DNA of 64,000 nucleotides from Kingella potus (lineage in GTDB: Bacteria > Pseudomonadota > Gammaproteobacteria > Burkholderiales > Neisseriaceae), in NCBI RefSeq assembly GCF_900451175.1, contig NZ_UGJJ01000001.1, positions 806,001 through 870,000 of the forward strand. The letters are read 5' to 3'. The position numbers were made by a program, and so were the translations under genes. The first letter of the stretch is position 1. Each line of letters begins with the position of its first letter. The notes beneath the pieces are model-generated. The model did not search any database and was not told the DNA's origin. It saw nothing but the letters and a program-made list of their open reading frames with translations. This document shows positions 49,099 to 57,216 of this stretch, piece after piece.

Positions 49099-49119
49099 TT
49101 TTAATGTTGTGCGGCAGGT

Positions 49120-50151
49120 TTACGCGAAAGTGCGTACCGGCAAATCGAACAGGCGCAGGGCGGTGCGCAGCATTTGGCAGGTAAAGCCCCATTCGTTGTC
49201 GTACCAGGCGAATACTTTGACCATATTGCCGTCTACGACTTTGGTAATCGTGCCGTCAAATGTGCCGGCGACGGTGGTGTGGTTGAAGTCGCTCGAAACC
49301 AGCGGCAGGGTGTTGTAGCCCAGCACGCCTTTCAGACGGCCTTCTGCGGCGGCCGCCTGCATCAGGGCGTTGATTTCGTCGGCGGAGGTGGCGCGGGCGG
49401 CTTCGAAAGTCAGATCGACGAGGGAAACGTTGACGGTGGGAACGCGGATGGAGAGGCCGTCGAGTTTTCCTTTGAGTTCGGGCAGCACCAGTCCCACGGC
49501 TTTGGCCGCGCCGGTTTTGGTGGGAATCATGTTTTCCACGCCGCTGCGGGCGCGGCGCAGGTCTTTGTGGCGCACGTCGGTAACGGTTTGGTCGTTGGTC
49601 AGCGCGTGGATGGTGGTCATCGCGCCTTTGACGATGCCGATGTCCGCGCTCAATACTTTGGCAACGGGGGCGAGGCAGTTGGTGGTGCAGGAAGCGTTGG
49701 AGACGACGGTCATCGCAGGAGTGATGACTTCGTCGTTCACGCCGTATACGACGGTGGCATCGACATCGTCGCCGCCCGGGGCGGAAATCAGCACTTTTTT
49801 CGCGCCGCTATCAAGATGGACTTGTGCTTTGGCTTTGCTGGTAAATGCGCCGGTGCATTCGAGCACCAAATCCACGCCCAGTTCGCGCCAGGGCAGTTCG
49901 GCCGGGTTGCGGGTGGAGAAGAAGGGGATTTTGCGTCCGTCGATAATCAGGTGGTTTTCGTCGTGGGAAACTTCGGTGGCGAAGCGGCCGTGTACGGTGT
50001 CGAATTTGGTAAGGTGGGCGTTGGTTTCGATGCCGCCGCTGGCGTTGACGGCGACGATTTCCAGTTGGTCGCGGAGATTGTAGTCGTAGATGGCGCGCAA
50101 TGCTTGGCGGCCGATGCGGCCGTAGCCGTTGATGGCAACTTTGATGCCCAT
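49120..50151 (-). CDS. gap: Glyceraldehyde-3-phosphate dehydrogenase
   Basis: 343-residue NAD(P)-dependent enzyme. Signatures are IKVAINGYGRIGRQALRA at the N-terminus and the active-site SNASCTTNCLAP near 152-163. YDNEWGFTCQM is at the C-terminal end. A reverse DUS encodes GRLKGV in the catalytic domain. In Neisseria two gap genes exist (GapA-1 and GapA-2); which one this is cannot be decided here. Confidence 0.96.
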   Translation of the reverse strand: MGIKVAINGYGRIGRQALRAIYDYNLRDQLEIVAVNASGGIETNAHLTKFDTVHGRFATEVSHDENHLIIDGRKIPFFSTRNPAELPWRELGVDLVLECTGAFTSKAKAQVHLDSGAKKVLISAPGGDDVDATVVYGVNDEVITPAMTVVSNASCTTNCLAPVAKVLSADIGIVKGAMTTIHALTNDQTVTDVRHKDLRRARSGVENMIPTKTGAAKAVGLVLPELKGKLDGLSIRVPTVNVSLVDLTFEAARATSADEINALMQAAAAEGRLKGVLGYNTLPLVSSDFNHTTVAGTFDGTITKVVDGNMVKVFAWYDNEWGFTCQMLRTALRLFDLPVRTFA

Positions 50152-50285
50152 GTCGGAATCCTTGTGTCTTTGTGGTTTGCGGGAATTTTGGCGGGGCGGA
50201 TTATAGCAAAGTGTAATCTGGTGTAGTCAAAAAAGGCCGTCTGAAAATACGGCTTGGGGAGTGGGAATACGGCGGACGCGGAGAC

Positions 50286-50380
50286 AAAAAAATGCCGCCT
50301 GAAAACAGGCGGCCAAACACATTACGGGGAAAACGTCTTACTCACTTACTTGCTAGGAAAAGCAAAGTATCTATCAGACG
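50286..50380 (-). ncRNA. Candidate small RNA, sibling 2 (upstream of gap)
   Basis: Minus strand, about 95 nt. GTCT..AGAC and ACTTTGCT/AGCAAGT form a 5' hairpin. An unpaired stretch follows with GACGTTTTCCCC and CCGTAATGTGTTTGGC, then terminator GCCGCCTG-TTTT-CAGGCGGC (50313-50294) and seven T. Its 3' half matches candidate 1 in sequence, order and length while the 5' hairpins differ, the pattern expected of sibling sRNAs. A TATTAT at 50392-50387 is the likely -10; the -35 is weak. It could in principle be an upstream part of the gap transcript, but the terminator argues against that. Confidence 0.58.
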
Positions 50381-50386
50381 GGGCGG

Positions 50387-50392
50387 ATAATA
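50387..50392 (-). promoter_or_regulatory. Likely -10 of small RNA candidate 2
   Basis: TATTAT on the minus strand. A TCGTCA at about 19 bp further upstream is the best -35, so the promoter is weaker than that of sibling 1. Confidence 0.4.
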
Positions 50393-50499
50393 AACGGCTG
50401 TGGGCGGTTATTGACGAGATGACGATATTCGGCACTTTTTTACGATTATCGGTATGTTTGTGCGGAAAGAAATGCTGTTGCCGCCGCCGGAAACGGGAA

Positions 50500-50549
50500 A
50501 GGCCGTCTGAAAAGCCGCAAAACGGGTTTTGCGGCTTTTCAGACGGCCT
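50500..50549. terminator. Extended DUS hairpin
   Basis: The DUS pair extended by AAGCCGCAAAAC/GTTTTGCGGCTT gives a stem of more than 20 bp. It lies between small RNA candidate 2 and aspA and serves no obvious adjacent gene. Confidence 0.6.
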
Positions 50550-50562
50550 TTCATGCTGCTGC

Positions 50563-50592
50563 GTAGGGTGTGTGGCGTAAGCCACGCACGCG
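50563..50592 (+). repeat. REP-like palindrome
   Basis: GTAGGGTGTGTGGC-GTAA-GCCACGCACGCG. Confidence 0.65.
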
Positions 50593-50648
50593 GTTTCTGT
50601 TCTTGGCAAGTACGCAGATTCGTTACGGCATTCCATCTCACAAACGGC

Positions 50649-50680
50649 AGGCCGTCTGAAACGGGCTTTTCAGACGGCCT
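50649..50680 (-). terminator. DUS hairpin terminator of aspA
   Basis: Paired DUS 50649-50660 / 50669-50680 with an 8-base loop, 28 bp past the stop. Confidence 0.65.
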
Positions 50681-50707
50681 TTTGCCTTGCGGCGGTATCT
50701 GCCGGAA

Positions 50708-52123
50708 TCAGCCGGCTTTTGCCGCTTTGTATTGCGGGTGGATTAGGTTTTCGGGCGACAGGATGTCGTCGAGTTGTTCCGCGTCGAGCAGGCCGAGCTC
50801 CAATACGGCTTCGCGTACGCTTTTGCCGGTTTGGGCGCAGATTCTGCCTACTTTGTCGCCGTTGTGGTGGCCGATAAAGGGGTTGAGGTAGGTTACGATG
50901 CCGATGGAGTCGAATACGTAGCGGGCGCAGGTTTCGCGGTTGGCGGTGATGCCGTCGATACATTTGCCGGCCAGATTGACGCAGGCGTTGCCGAGGATGG
51001 CGATGCTCTCGAACAGGGCCTGGCCGATGACGGGTTCCATCACGTTGAGCTGCAATTGTCCGGCTTCGGCGGCAAAGGTAACGGCGGTGTCGTTGCCGAT
51101 AACTTTGAAACAGACTTGGTTGACCACTTCGGGAATCACGGGATTGACTTTGGCGGGCATGATGGAGGAACCGGCCTGCATTTCGGGCAGGTTGATTTCG
51201 TTCAGTCCGGCGCGGGGGCCGGAGGAGAGCAGGCGCAGGTCGTTGCAGATTTTGGAGAGTTTGACGGCGAGGCGTTTGAGGGCGGCGTGCATACTGATGT
51301 ATGCGCCGCAGTCGGAAGTGGCTTCTATCAGGTTGGCAGAGGCTTTGCAGGGCAGGCCGCTGATTTCGGCGAGCTTTTGCACGGCCAGCGGGGCATAGCC
51401 TGCGGGGGTGTTTACGCCGGTGCCGATGGCGGTGGCGCCGAGGTTGATTTCCAAGAGCAGCTCGGCGTTGCGTTGCAGGTTGGCGTTTTCTTCTTCCAAC
51501 AGTACGGCGAAGGCGGCAAATTCCTGACCGAGCGACATGGGTACGGCATCCTGCAATTGGGTGCGCCCCATTTTCAGGATGTCGGCAAATTCTTCGGCTT
51601 TACGCTCGAAAGCCTGTTTCAGACGGCCTGTTTTTTCCAGCAGGGCGGTGATGCTGTTGTGTACGGCGAGACGGAAGCCGGTGGGGTAGGCATCGTTGGT
51701 GGACTGGCTGGCGTTTACATGATCCATCGGGTCGATGATGTTGTAGCTGCCTTTGGGTTGGCCGAGGATTTCGAGGGCGAGGTTGGCGATGACTTCGTTG
51801 GTGTTCATATTGACGGAGGTGCCCGCGCCGCCCTGGTATACGTCGGAGGGAAACTGGTCGAGGCAGCGGCCTTTGAGCAGAACTTCGTCGCAGGCGCGGT
51901 CGATGGCTTCGGCTACTTCGGCAGAAAGTACGCCCAGCTCGCGGTTGGCGCGGGCGGCGGCTTTTTTCACCATCACCATGCCGCGTACGAATTCGGGGGT
52001 GTCGGAGATGGTTTGGCTGGAAATATTGAAGTTTTCCACGGCGCGCAGGGTGTGGATGCCCCAATAGGCTTCGGCGGGGATTTGGCGTTCGCCCAACAGA
52101 TCGTGTTCGGTACGGGTGGTCAT
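50708..52123 (-). CDS. aspA: Aspartate ammonia-lyase
   Basis: 471-residue enzyme converting aspartate to fumarate and ammonia. The fumarase/aspartase superfamily signature GSSIMPAKVNP is near residues 317-327. TEHDLLGERQIPAEAYWGIHTLRA at the N-terminus favours aspartase over fumarase. The start at 52123 follows TTGGAGAAAAAAC; the longer frame runs through non-conserved sequence. A DUS encodes TGRLKQ in the middle. A strong hairpin lies only 27 nt upstream of the start. Confidence 0.93.
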   Translation of the reverse strand: MTTRTEHDLLGERQIPAEAYWGIHTLRAVENFNISSQTISDTPEFVRGMVMVKKAAARANRELGVLSAEVAEAIDRACDEVLLKGRCLDQFPSDVYQGGAGTSVNMNTNEVIANLALEILGQPKGSYNIIDPMDHVNASQSTNDAYPTGFRLAVHNSITALLEKTGRLKQAFERKAEEFADILKMGRTQLQDAVPMSLGQEFAAFAVLLEEENANLQRNAELLLEINLGATAIGTGVNTPAGYAPLAVQKLAEISGLPCKASANLIEATSDCGAYISMHAALKRLAVKLSKICNDLRLLSSGPRAGLNEINLPEMQAGSSIMPAKVNPVIPEVVNQVCFKVIGNDTAVTFAAEAGQLQLNVMEPVIGQALFESIAILGNACVNLAGKCIDGITANRETCARYVFDSIGIVTYLNPFIGHHNGDKVGRICAQTGKSVREAVLELGLLDAEQLDDILSPENLIHPQYKAAKAG

Positions 52124-52149
52124 GTTTTTTCTCCAATGGGTTGCGAATG

Positions 52150-52182
52150 AAAATAACCGCCGTGCGGTACGGCGGTTATTTT
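52150..52182. terminator. Strong hairpin in the aspA upstream region
   Basis: AAAATAACCGCCG pairs perfectly with CGGCGGTTATTTT around TGCGGTA, with T-runs on both strands. It is 27 bp upstream of the aspA ATG. It either terminates incoming transcription or acts as an attenuator; a weak TTGGAA-17-CAAAAT promoter overlaps its left arm. Confidence 0.65.
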
Positions 52183-52275
52183 GCCCGATTCGGCAGGGCT
52201 TTCCAACCGGTTTTGCCATCGGGGTGCGGCCCGGATGCGGGAGGCCGTCTGAAAACAAAGTATGTCTTTTCCCGC

Positions 52276-52557
52276 TTATCTGCCGTTGTTTTTGCGGAGC
52301 AGGAAATGCCATGCCAGCCAGGCGAGCGGCCACAGGCGGCGCAGGGGGCGCGGGGCGAGGCCGCGGGCGGCACGGCTGCTGCGGCTGTCGGCAAAGGCGG
52401 CGGCGAGAAGTTCGGCCGTGCGGACAAGGTTGGCCGTGCGCGTCCGCCGCCGTTGTTTTATCTGCCGCAGCCTGATGTGCTCGGCGCGTACTTTCAGCCG
52501 CGCCAGTTCGATTTCCAGTTGCAGGATTTCGCGTGTCTGCCGCCGCTGCTCATTCAT
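52276..52557 (-). CDS. YqjK-like small basic protein
   Basis: 93-residue, very arginine-rich protein (MNEQRRQTREILQLEIELARLKVRAEHIRLRQ split around a predicted helix) with a short hydrophobic stretch near the C-terminus (LWPLAWLAWHFLL). It overlaps the upstream gene by 8 bp. With the next two genes it follows the yqjD-yqjE-yqjK order of enterobacteria; the YqjK label rests mainly on that order. Confidence 0.65.
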   Translation of the reverse strand: MNEQRRQTREILQLEIELARLKVRAEHIRLRQIKQRRRTRTANLVRTAELLAAAFADSRSSRAARGLAPRPLRRLWPLAWLAWHFLLRKNNGR

Positions 52558-52951
52558 CGCCGCGCTCCTTTTTTTTGGCTGTTTCGCCGCGCAGGCAGGC
52601 GATGTCGTCGCGGATGCCCTGTATGGCGGCGGCCATGTTTTCGTTTTGCACGCGCCAGACGGAGGCGATGCGGCGGAAGGAGAGGAAGGCGGCCAACAGG
52701 CAGAGGAAGGCGGTGGAGAAGAAGACGGCCAGCGCGGCGGTGCCGTCTAGCAGGCGGTTGAGGCCGAACATGAGGGCGAGGACGGCGGCAAACAGGCACA
52801 CCGCCGCCAAGAGCAGCGACAATGCGATTTTGAAGGTGCTTTCGGCCTGCTCGGCCATGTCGAGGCTCAGCAGGCGCAGGCGCAGCAGCAGCAGGTCGGT
52901 GCCTTTGTCGAACAGGGTTTTGGTGTGGCCGATTTCGTCTTTGATGCCCAT
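52550..52951 (-). CDS. YqjE-like phage-holin superfamily membrane protein
   Basis: 133 residues with two adjacent transmembrane helices (about 41-65 and 70-92) between charged ends, the layout of the YqjE/holin-superfamily III proteins. No phage genes are near. It probably acts with the YqjD-like protein at the inner membrane; the function is unknown. Confidence 0.75.
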   Translation of the reverse strand: MGIKDEIGHTKTLFDKGTDLLLLRLRLLSLDMAEQAESTFKIALSLLLAAVCLFAAVLALMFGLNRLLDGTAALAVFFSTAFLCLLAAFLSFRRIASVWRVQNENMAAAIQGIRDDIACLRGETAKKKERGDE

Positions 52952-53000
52952 GGCGTATTCCGTGTGTCTGGATGGTTTGCCGGAATCGGGATGATAGGAG

Positions 53001-53031
53001 AGGCCGTCTGAAAAGGGTTTTCAGACGGCCT
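53001..53031 (-). terminator. DUS hairpin between yqjD-like and yqjE-like genes
   Basis: Paired DUS 53001-53012 / 53020-53031, 30 bp after the yqjD-like stop and 50 bp before the yqjE-like start, so the set may not be a single transcript. Confidence 0.55.
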
Positions 53032-53060
53032 CTAAACTTGTCCGGAGACCGGCGGCCGGT

Positions 53061-53450
53061 TTAGCGGCGGTTGAGCAGTACGCCGACAACCAGGCCCGCC
53101 AGTGCGGCGAAACCCATGGCGTAGTAGGGTTTTTCGTGTACCGCTTCGTCGGCCTGTCTGGCGCGGTGTTTGATCTGTTTGCCGGCTTCTTCTTCAAAGC
53201 GGCGGAATTTTTCTTTGGCGTAGGCCGAGTTGCGTTTCAGGCTGTCGGCGGTTTCTTCTTCAAAGCGGCGCAGTTTGCGTTTGGCGGCATCGAGTTTGCC
53301 GCCGAGGCTGGCTTTCAGTTCTTCGATTTCTTCTCCGGCGCGTTCGCTGCCCTGGTTGTACAGCTCTTCCACGTCGTCCATGACGGCGCGGATTTCTTCC
53401 AGCATGGCGGCTTTGCGGGCTTCAAAGTCTTCACGGTCGTATTTGCTCAT
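53061..53450 (-). CDS. DUF883 (ElaB/YqjD) membrane-anchored protein
   Basis: 129-residue protein with a long charged helix, likely a coiled coil (about 8-95, with two RRFEEE repeats), and a C-terminal tail anchor YYAMGFAALAGLVVGVLLNRR split at the membrane boundary. E. coli YqjD binds ribosomes and anchors them to the membrane in stationary phase. The start at 53450 (MSKYDREDFEARK) is chosen over the upstream frame; AGGAGCAGCAC precedes it. Confidence 0.85.
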   Translation of the reverse strand: MSKYDREDFEARKAAMLEEIRAVMDDVEELYNQGSERAGEEIEELKASLGGKLDAAKRKLRRFEEETADSLKRNSAYAKEKFRRFEEEAGKQIKHRARQADEAVHEKPYYAMGFAALAGLVVGVLLNRR

Positions 53451-53565
53451 GTGCTGCTCCTGAATTGGCGGTTGGGAAAGCGGGGAGTATAAACAAAGCG
53501 GCGCGGGGCTGATGTTAAACGCAATCAATTTTCGGTGTTCGACGGTAAAGACGGGTGTCTTGGAG

Positions 53566-53606
53566 AGGCCGTCTGAAAACGGTGTTTTGCTGTTTTCAGA
53601 CGGCCT
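53566..53606 (-). terminator. DUS hairpin terminator of ftsEX
   Basis: Paired DUS 53566-53577 / 53595-53606, 13 bp past the ftsX stop. Confidence 0.65.
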
Positions 53607-53618
53607 TTGCCGTGGTTT

Positions 53619-54530
53619 TCAACGGTCGGCTTTGAAGCGCAGCAGGTGCTGCCGGGTGGCCAGCCACGCGCCGGCGATGCCGAGTGCGGTAACGATGGCG
53701 CAGACGGCGAGGGCTTCCCATGTGTAAAAGTAACGCCAGCCGATGCCGATGCCGTAGGGGCGGAAGATTTGGGCAACCAGGGGACGGGTGGCGGAGGTGA
53801 GCCATGCGCACAGGGCGAGACTGAGGGCGGCGGCGAGCAGGCTCTGCCAGGCGGCCTGGTACAGGAAGGGGCGGCGGATGAAGGAGGCGGGTGCGCCCAG
53901 GAGCTTGGTAATTTCGATTTCTTCTTTGCGGGCGAGGATTTGCAGGCGGATGGTGTTGTGGGCGACGAGGATGAAGGCGACGCTCAGGGTGATCGAAAGA
54001 AAGGCGAGGATTTGGCGGACGAGTTTGTCGATTTGGTAGAGCGTCTGCATCCATTCGGTGTCGAGTTCGGCGGTTTCCACCATCGGCAGGGCGGCGAGAT
54101 CTTGGCGCAGGGCTTGGGTCTGTTCGGGGGCGAGGCCGGCTTTGGGGGTGATGACGAATACGTCGGGCAGGGGGTTGCCGTCGAGCATGGAGACGAGATC
54201 CTGTGCGCCCATATTGTTTTGCAGCTCGCCCAGGCCTTGTGTTTTGCCGATAAATTCGCTTTTGCCGACGCGGTCGTCGGCGGCGGCGAGTTCCTGCACG
54301 GCGCGGTTGTCGGCTTCGGTGGCGGTTTGCTCCATATAGAGCGTGATTTGCGGGGTTTCGCTGAGCTTGCCCAGCACGGCGCGGCTGCTTTCTATGCCCA
54401 AATAGAGGGCGAGCGGCAGGGTCATGGCTACGGCGAGCATGAGCAGGACGAGGAGGGTGGCGACGGGCTGGCGCAGCAGGCTGCGGGCGGCCTGTCTGGC
54501 CGCATCGAGATGGAGGGAGAGGTAGTTCAT
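53619..54530 (-). CDS. ftsX: Cell division ABC transporter-like permease FtsX
   Basis: 303-residue membrane partner of FtsE that activates peptidoglycan hydrolases at the septum. Four transmembrane helices: one near the N-terminus (about 23-45) and three in the last 140 residues, with the periplasmic loop between (about 46-165). The start ATG at 54530 overlaps the ftsE stop by 4 bp, so translation is coupled. Confidence 0.93.
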   Translation of the reverse strand: MNYLSLHLDAARQAARSLLRQPVATLLVLLMLAVAMTLPLALYLGIESSRAVLGKLSETPQITLYMEQTATEADNRAVQELAAADDRVGKSEFIGKTQGLGELQNNMGAQDLVSMLDGNPLPDVFVITPKAGLAPEQTQALRQDLAALPMVETAELDTEWMQTLYQIDKLVRQILAFLSITLSVAFILVAHNTIRLQILARKEEIEITKLLGAPASFIRRPFLYQAAWQSLLAAALSLALCAWLTSATRPLVAQIFRPYGIGIGWRYFYTWEALAVCAIVTALGIAGAWLATRQHLLRFKADR

Positions 54531-55180
54531 GCGGCAAACCTGCCTTCCTGCAAACGCAGGATGCGGTGGCCGTAGTCGGCCATCAGGGTTTCGTCGTGGG
54601 CGGCAACGATGACGGTGGTACCCGCTTCGTGGAAGGTTTTGAAGAGCTCCATGATGTCCAGCGCGTAGGCGCGGTCGAGGTTGGCGGAGGGTTCGTCGGC
54701 AATCAGGATGCCGGGCTGGCAGACGACGGCGCGGGCGATGCACAGCCTTTGCTGCTCGCCGCCGGAGAGGGTTACCGGATCGGCTGCTTCGCGGCCGCCG
54801 AGGCCGACTTTGGCAATGGCGGTGCGGGCGCGTTTTTCCGCTTCGGCGCGGCCGTAGCCGGCGATTTGCAGCGGCAGCAGCACGTTGTGCAGCACATTGC
54901 GGTCGAACAGGATTTTGTGGTCTTGGAAAACGATGCCGATGTGCTGGCGCAGAAAACCGGCCTTGTTGTCGTCCAGCCGGCCCGTATCCTGGCCGTTCAT
55001 CCACACCTTGCCCGAAGTGGGGCGGGTGATGGCGGCGATGAGTTTGAGTACGGTGGATTTGCCCGCGCCCGAGTGTCCTGCCACGAAAATCATCTCGCCT
55101 TTGTCAATCTCGAAGCTGACGTTTTTCAGAGCCTGAAAGCCGCCGCGGTAGGTTTTGGAAACTTGCTCGAAACGTATCAT
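54527..55180 (-). CDS. ftsE: Cell division ATP-binding protein FtsE
   Basis: 217-residue ABC ATPase. Walker A GHSGAGKST is near residues 35-43, the signature LSGGEQQRLCIARA near 135-148, and Walker B ILIADEPSANLD near 156-167. The ATG at 55180 starts MIRFEQVSKTYRGG, the typical N-terminus. First gene of ftsE-ftsX; a DUS pair lies upstream between it and minC. Confidence 0.96.
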   Translation of the reverse strand: MIRFEQVSKTYRGGFQALKNVSFEIDKGEMIFVAGHSGAGKSTVLKLIAAITRPTSGKVWMNGQDTGRLDDNKAGFLRQHIGIVFQDHKILFDRNVLHNVLLPLQIAGYGRAEAEKRARTAIAKVGLGGREAADPVTLSGGEQQRLCIARAVVCQPGILIADEPSANLDRAYALDIMELFKTFHEAGTTVIVAAHDETLMADYGHRILRLQEGRFAA

Positions 55181-55244
55181 TTGCGCTGTGCCGCCGGTAA
55201 AAACAAAGGCGGCATTATAGCCCAAAGGCACCGGCGGCGGTTTG

Positions 55245-55284
55245 AGGCCGTCTGAAACGCCCGCGCACGGTTTTCAGACGGCCT
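55245..55284. repeat. DUS inverted pair between ftsE and minC
   Basis: DUS 55245-55256 and complement 55273-55284 between divergent genes; it may insulate the two units. Confidence 0.55.
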
Positions 55285-55349
55285 GTGCCGGAGGCTGATT
55301 TGAAGCGGGCAGGCAAATACAGTAAACTTGCCGCCCATTTAAAAAATTT

Positions 55350-56081
55350 ATGGTAAACGCAGAAATGAAAGCCGCTTTTGAAATCAAGTCCGCCCGCACC
55401 GACGCGCTTGCCGTGCGCATAAACGGCGCGGATGCGGCGGCGGCCGATGCGGCACTCTCCAAATGCGCGGCGCAATACCGCGAGCTGAACCTGCCGCTGA
55501 TTCTCGATTTGCAGATGCTGCCGCCCGATCCTGCCGTGCTGTCGGCACTTTTGGCCGTGTTCCGCAAACACCGCCTGCCCGTTGCCGCCCTGCGCGGGCA
55601 GGCATGGGAGCAGGCCGCCGCCGCCGTCGGGCTGGCCTACAGCCCTGCCGCCAGAAGCGCGCCTGCCGCCGTCGAAACCGCCGATGCGGGCACGGTGGCC
55701 GAAATTGCCCGCGAAGTGGCGGGAACGGCGAAAAGCAGCGGCGGGCATCCTACAGTACTCGTATCCGAACCGGTGCGCACCGGCCAGCAGGTGTATGCCG
55801 AAAACGCCGACCTGATCGTTACCGGCATGGTGAGCGAGGGTGCGGAGCTGATTGCCGACGGCAACATCCATGTTTACGCCCCTATGCGCGGCCGTGCGCT
55901 GGCGGGGGCGGCGGGGCGGCGCGACGCGCGGATTTTCATCCAGTCGATGCAGGCCGAGCTGGTGTCTGTGGCGGGCATCTACCGCAACTTCGAGCAGCGT
56001 CTGCCCGAACACCTGCACCGCAAACCTGTGCAAATCTCCCTGCAAGACGACAGGCTGGTCATCGCCGCGATTGCGTCCTGA
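55350..56081 (+). CDS. minC: Septum site-determining protein MinC
   Basis: 243-residue inhibitor of FtsZ assembly. The N-terminal FtsZ-inhibiting domain (about 1-105) is followed by a linker. The beta-helical MinD-binding domain has RTGQQVYAENADLIVTGMV, ELIADGNIHVYAPMRGRALAGA and DARIFIQSMQAELVSVAG. First gene of minCDE. Confidence 0.95.
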   Translation: MVNAEMKAAFEIKSARTDALAVRINGADAAAADAALSKCAAQYRELNLPLILDLQMLPPDPAVLSALLAVFRKHRLPVAALRGQAWEQAAAAVGLAYSPAARSAPAAVETADAGTVAEIAREVAGTAKSSGGHPTVLVSEPVRTGQQVYAENADLIVTGMVSEGAELIADGNIHVYAPMRGRALAGAAGRRDARIFIQSMQAELVSVAGIYRNFEQRLPEHLHRKPVQISLQDDRLVIAAIAS

Positions 56082-56129
56082 CCGCCCGTTTCCCTATTTT
56101 CAAACCCTCCGACACAAGAAGGAAAAACT

Positions 56130-56942
56130 GTGGCAAAAATCATCGTAGTAACTTCCGGCAAAGGCGGCGTGGGCAAAACCACCACCTCCGCCAGCATCGC
56201 AACCGGCCTCGCCCTGCGCGGCCGCAAAACCGCCGTTATCGATTTTGATGTCGGCCTGCGCAACCTCGACCTCATCATGGGCTGCGAACGCCGCGTCGTG
56301 TACGACCTCATCAATGTCATCCAGGGCGAAGCCACGCTCAACCAGGCACTGATCAAAGACAAACACTGCGACAAGCTCTACATCCTGCCTGCCTCGCAAA
56401 CCCGCGACAAAGACGCGCTTACCCGCGAGGGCGTGGAAAAAGTCCTCAACACCCTCACAGGCGAAATGGGCTTCGAATTTGTCATCTGCGATTCTCCCGC
56501 CGGCATCGAAACTGGTGCGCTGATGGCACTTTACTTTGCCGACGAAGCCATCGTTACCACCAATCCCGAAGTATCCAGCGTGCGCGACTCCGACCGCATT
56601 TTGGGCATTTTGCAGAGCAAATCGCGCCAGGCCGAACAGGGCGGCAAAGTGAAAGAACACCTGCTCATCACCCGCTATTCGCCCGAGCGTGTCGAAAAAG
56701 GCGAAATGCTCTCGGTGGACGACATCAAAGACATTCTGCGCATCCCGCTTATCGGCGTGATTCCCGAATCGCAAAACGTCTTGCAGGCCTCCAATGCGGG
56801 CGAACCCGTCATCCATCAGGAAGACGCGGTGGCCGCCGCCGCCTATCAGGACGTAGTTGCCCGCCTGTTGGGCGAAAACCGCGAAATGCGTTTTCTCAAT
56901 GCCGAGAAAAAAGGCTTCTTCCAAAAGCTGTTCGGAGGTTGA
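56130..56942 (+). CDS. minD: Septum site-determining ATPase MinD
   Basis: 270-residue deviant Walker ATPase that oscillates on the membrane with MinE. SGKGGVGKTT is at residues 10-19, and the C-terminal amphipathic membrane helix ends GFFQKLFGG. An AAGAAGGAAAAACTG ribosome-binding site precedes the ATG. Confidence 0.98.
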   Translation: MAKIIVVTSGKGGVGKTTTSASIATGLALRGRKTAVIDFDVGLRNLDLIMGCERRVVYDLINVIQGEATLNQALIKDKHCDKLYILPASQTRDKDALTREGVEKVLNTLTGEMGFEFVICDSPAGIETGALMALYFADEAIVTTNPEVSSVRDSDRILGILQSKSRQAEQGGKVKEHLLITRYSPERVEKGEMLSVDDIKDILRIPLIGVIPESQNVLQASNAGEPVIHQEDAVAAAAYQDVVARLLGENREMRFLNAEKKGFFQKLFGG

Positions 56943-56943
56943 C

Positions 56944-57213
56944 ATGTCGCTGATTGATTTACTGTTCGGCAAAAAGCCCAAATCCGCCGAAGTGGCCCGC
57001 GACCGTTTGCAGATTATTATTGCCCAAGAGCGGGCGCAGGGTGCGAGCAACGCCCCGGACTATCTGCCCACCCTGCGCAAAGAGCTGTTGGAAGTGCTGT
57101 CCAAATACGTAAACGTTTCGCTTGACGACATCCGCATCTCGCAGGAAAAACAAGACGGGCTGGACGTGTTGGAACTCAACATCGTCCTGCCCGACCAACC
57201 GAAAAAGGCATAA
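56944..57213 (+). CDS. minE: Cell division topological specificity factor MinE
   Basis: 89-residue protein that stimulates MinD ATPase and confines MinC to the poles. It starts MSLIDLLFGKKPKSAEVARDRLQI, one base after the minD stop. The contact helix and topological domain (DYLPTLRKELLEVLSKYV, LELNIVLPD) are complete. Confidence 0.97.
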   Translation: MSLIDLLFGKKPKSAEVARDRLQIIIAQERAQGASNAPDYLPTLRKELLEVLSKYVNVSLDDIRISQEKQDGLDVLELNIVLPDQPKKA

Positions 57214-57216
57214 GCC

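Larger units (their letters stand above)
48777..49119. other. Intergenic region prmA/gap
   Basis: Convergent genes separated by 343 bp with two DUS hairpins, an inverted pair of REP-like palindromes, and ATTCCC-ATCGTGC-GGGAAT (48991-49009), which resembles a dRS3 repeat of Neisseria with a 7- rather than 8-base centre. Confidence 0.55.
50152..50707. other. Intergenic region upstream of gap, after aspA
   Basis: Holds the gap promoter region, a single DUS at 50235-50246, small RNA candidate 2, an extended DUS hairpin, a REP-like palindrome and the aspA terminator. No protein gene seen. Confidence 0.6.

Noticed and set aside
52550..52951. Prophage holin
   Set aside because: The fold is holin-like, but the neighbours are a DUF883 protein and a YqjK-like protein in the yqjDEK order; no phage genes are present.
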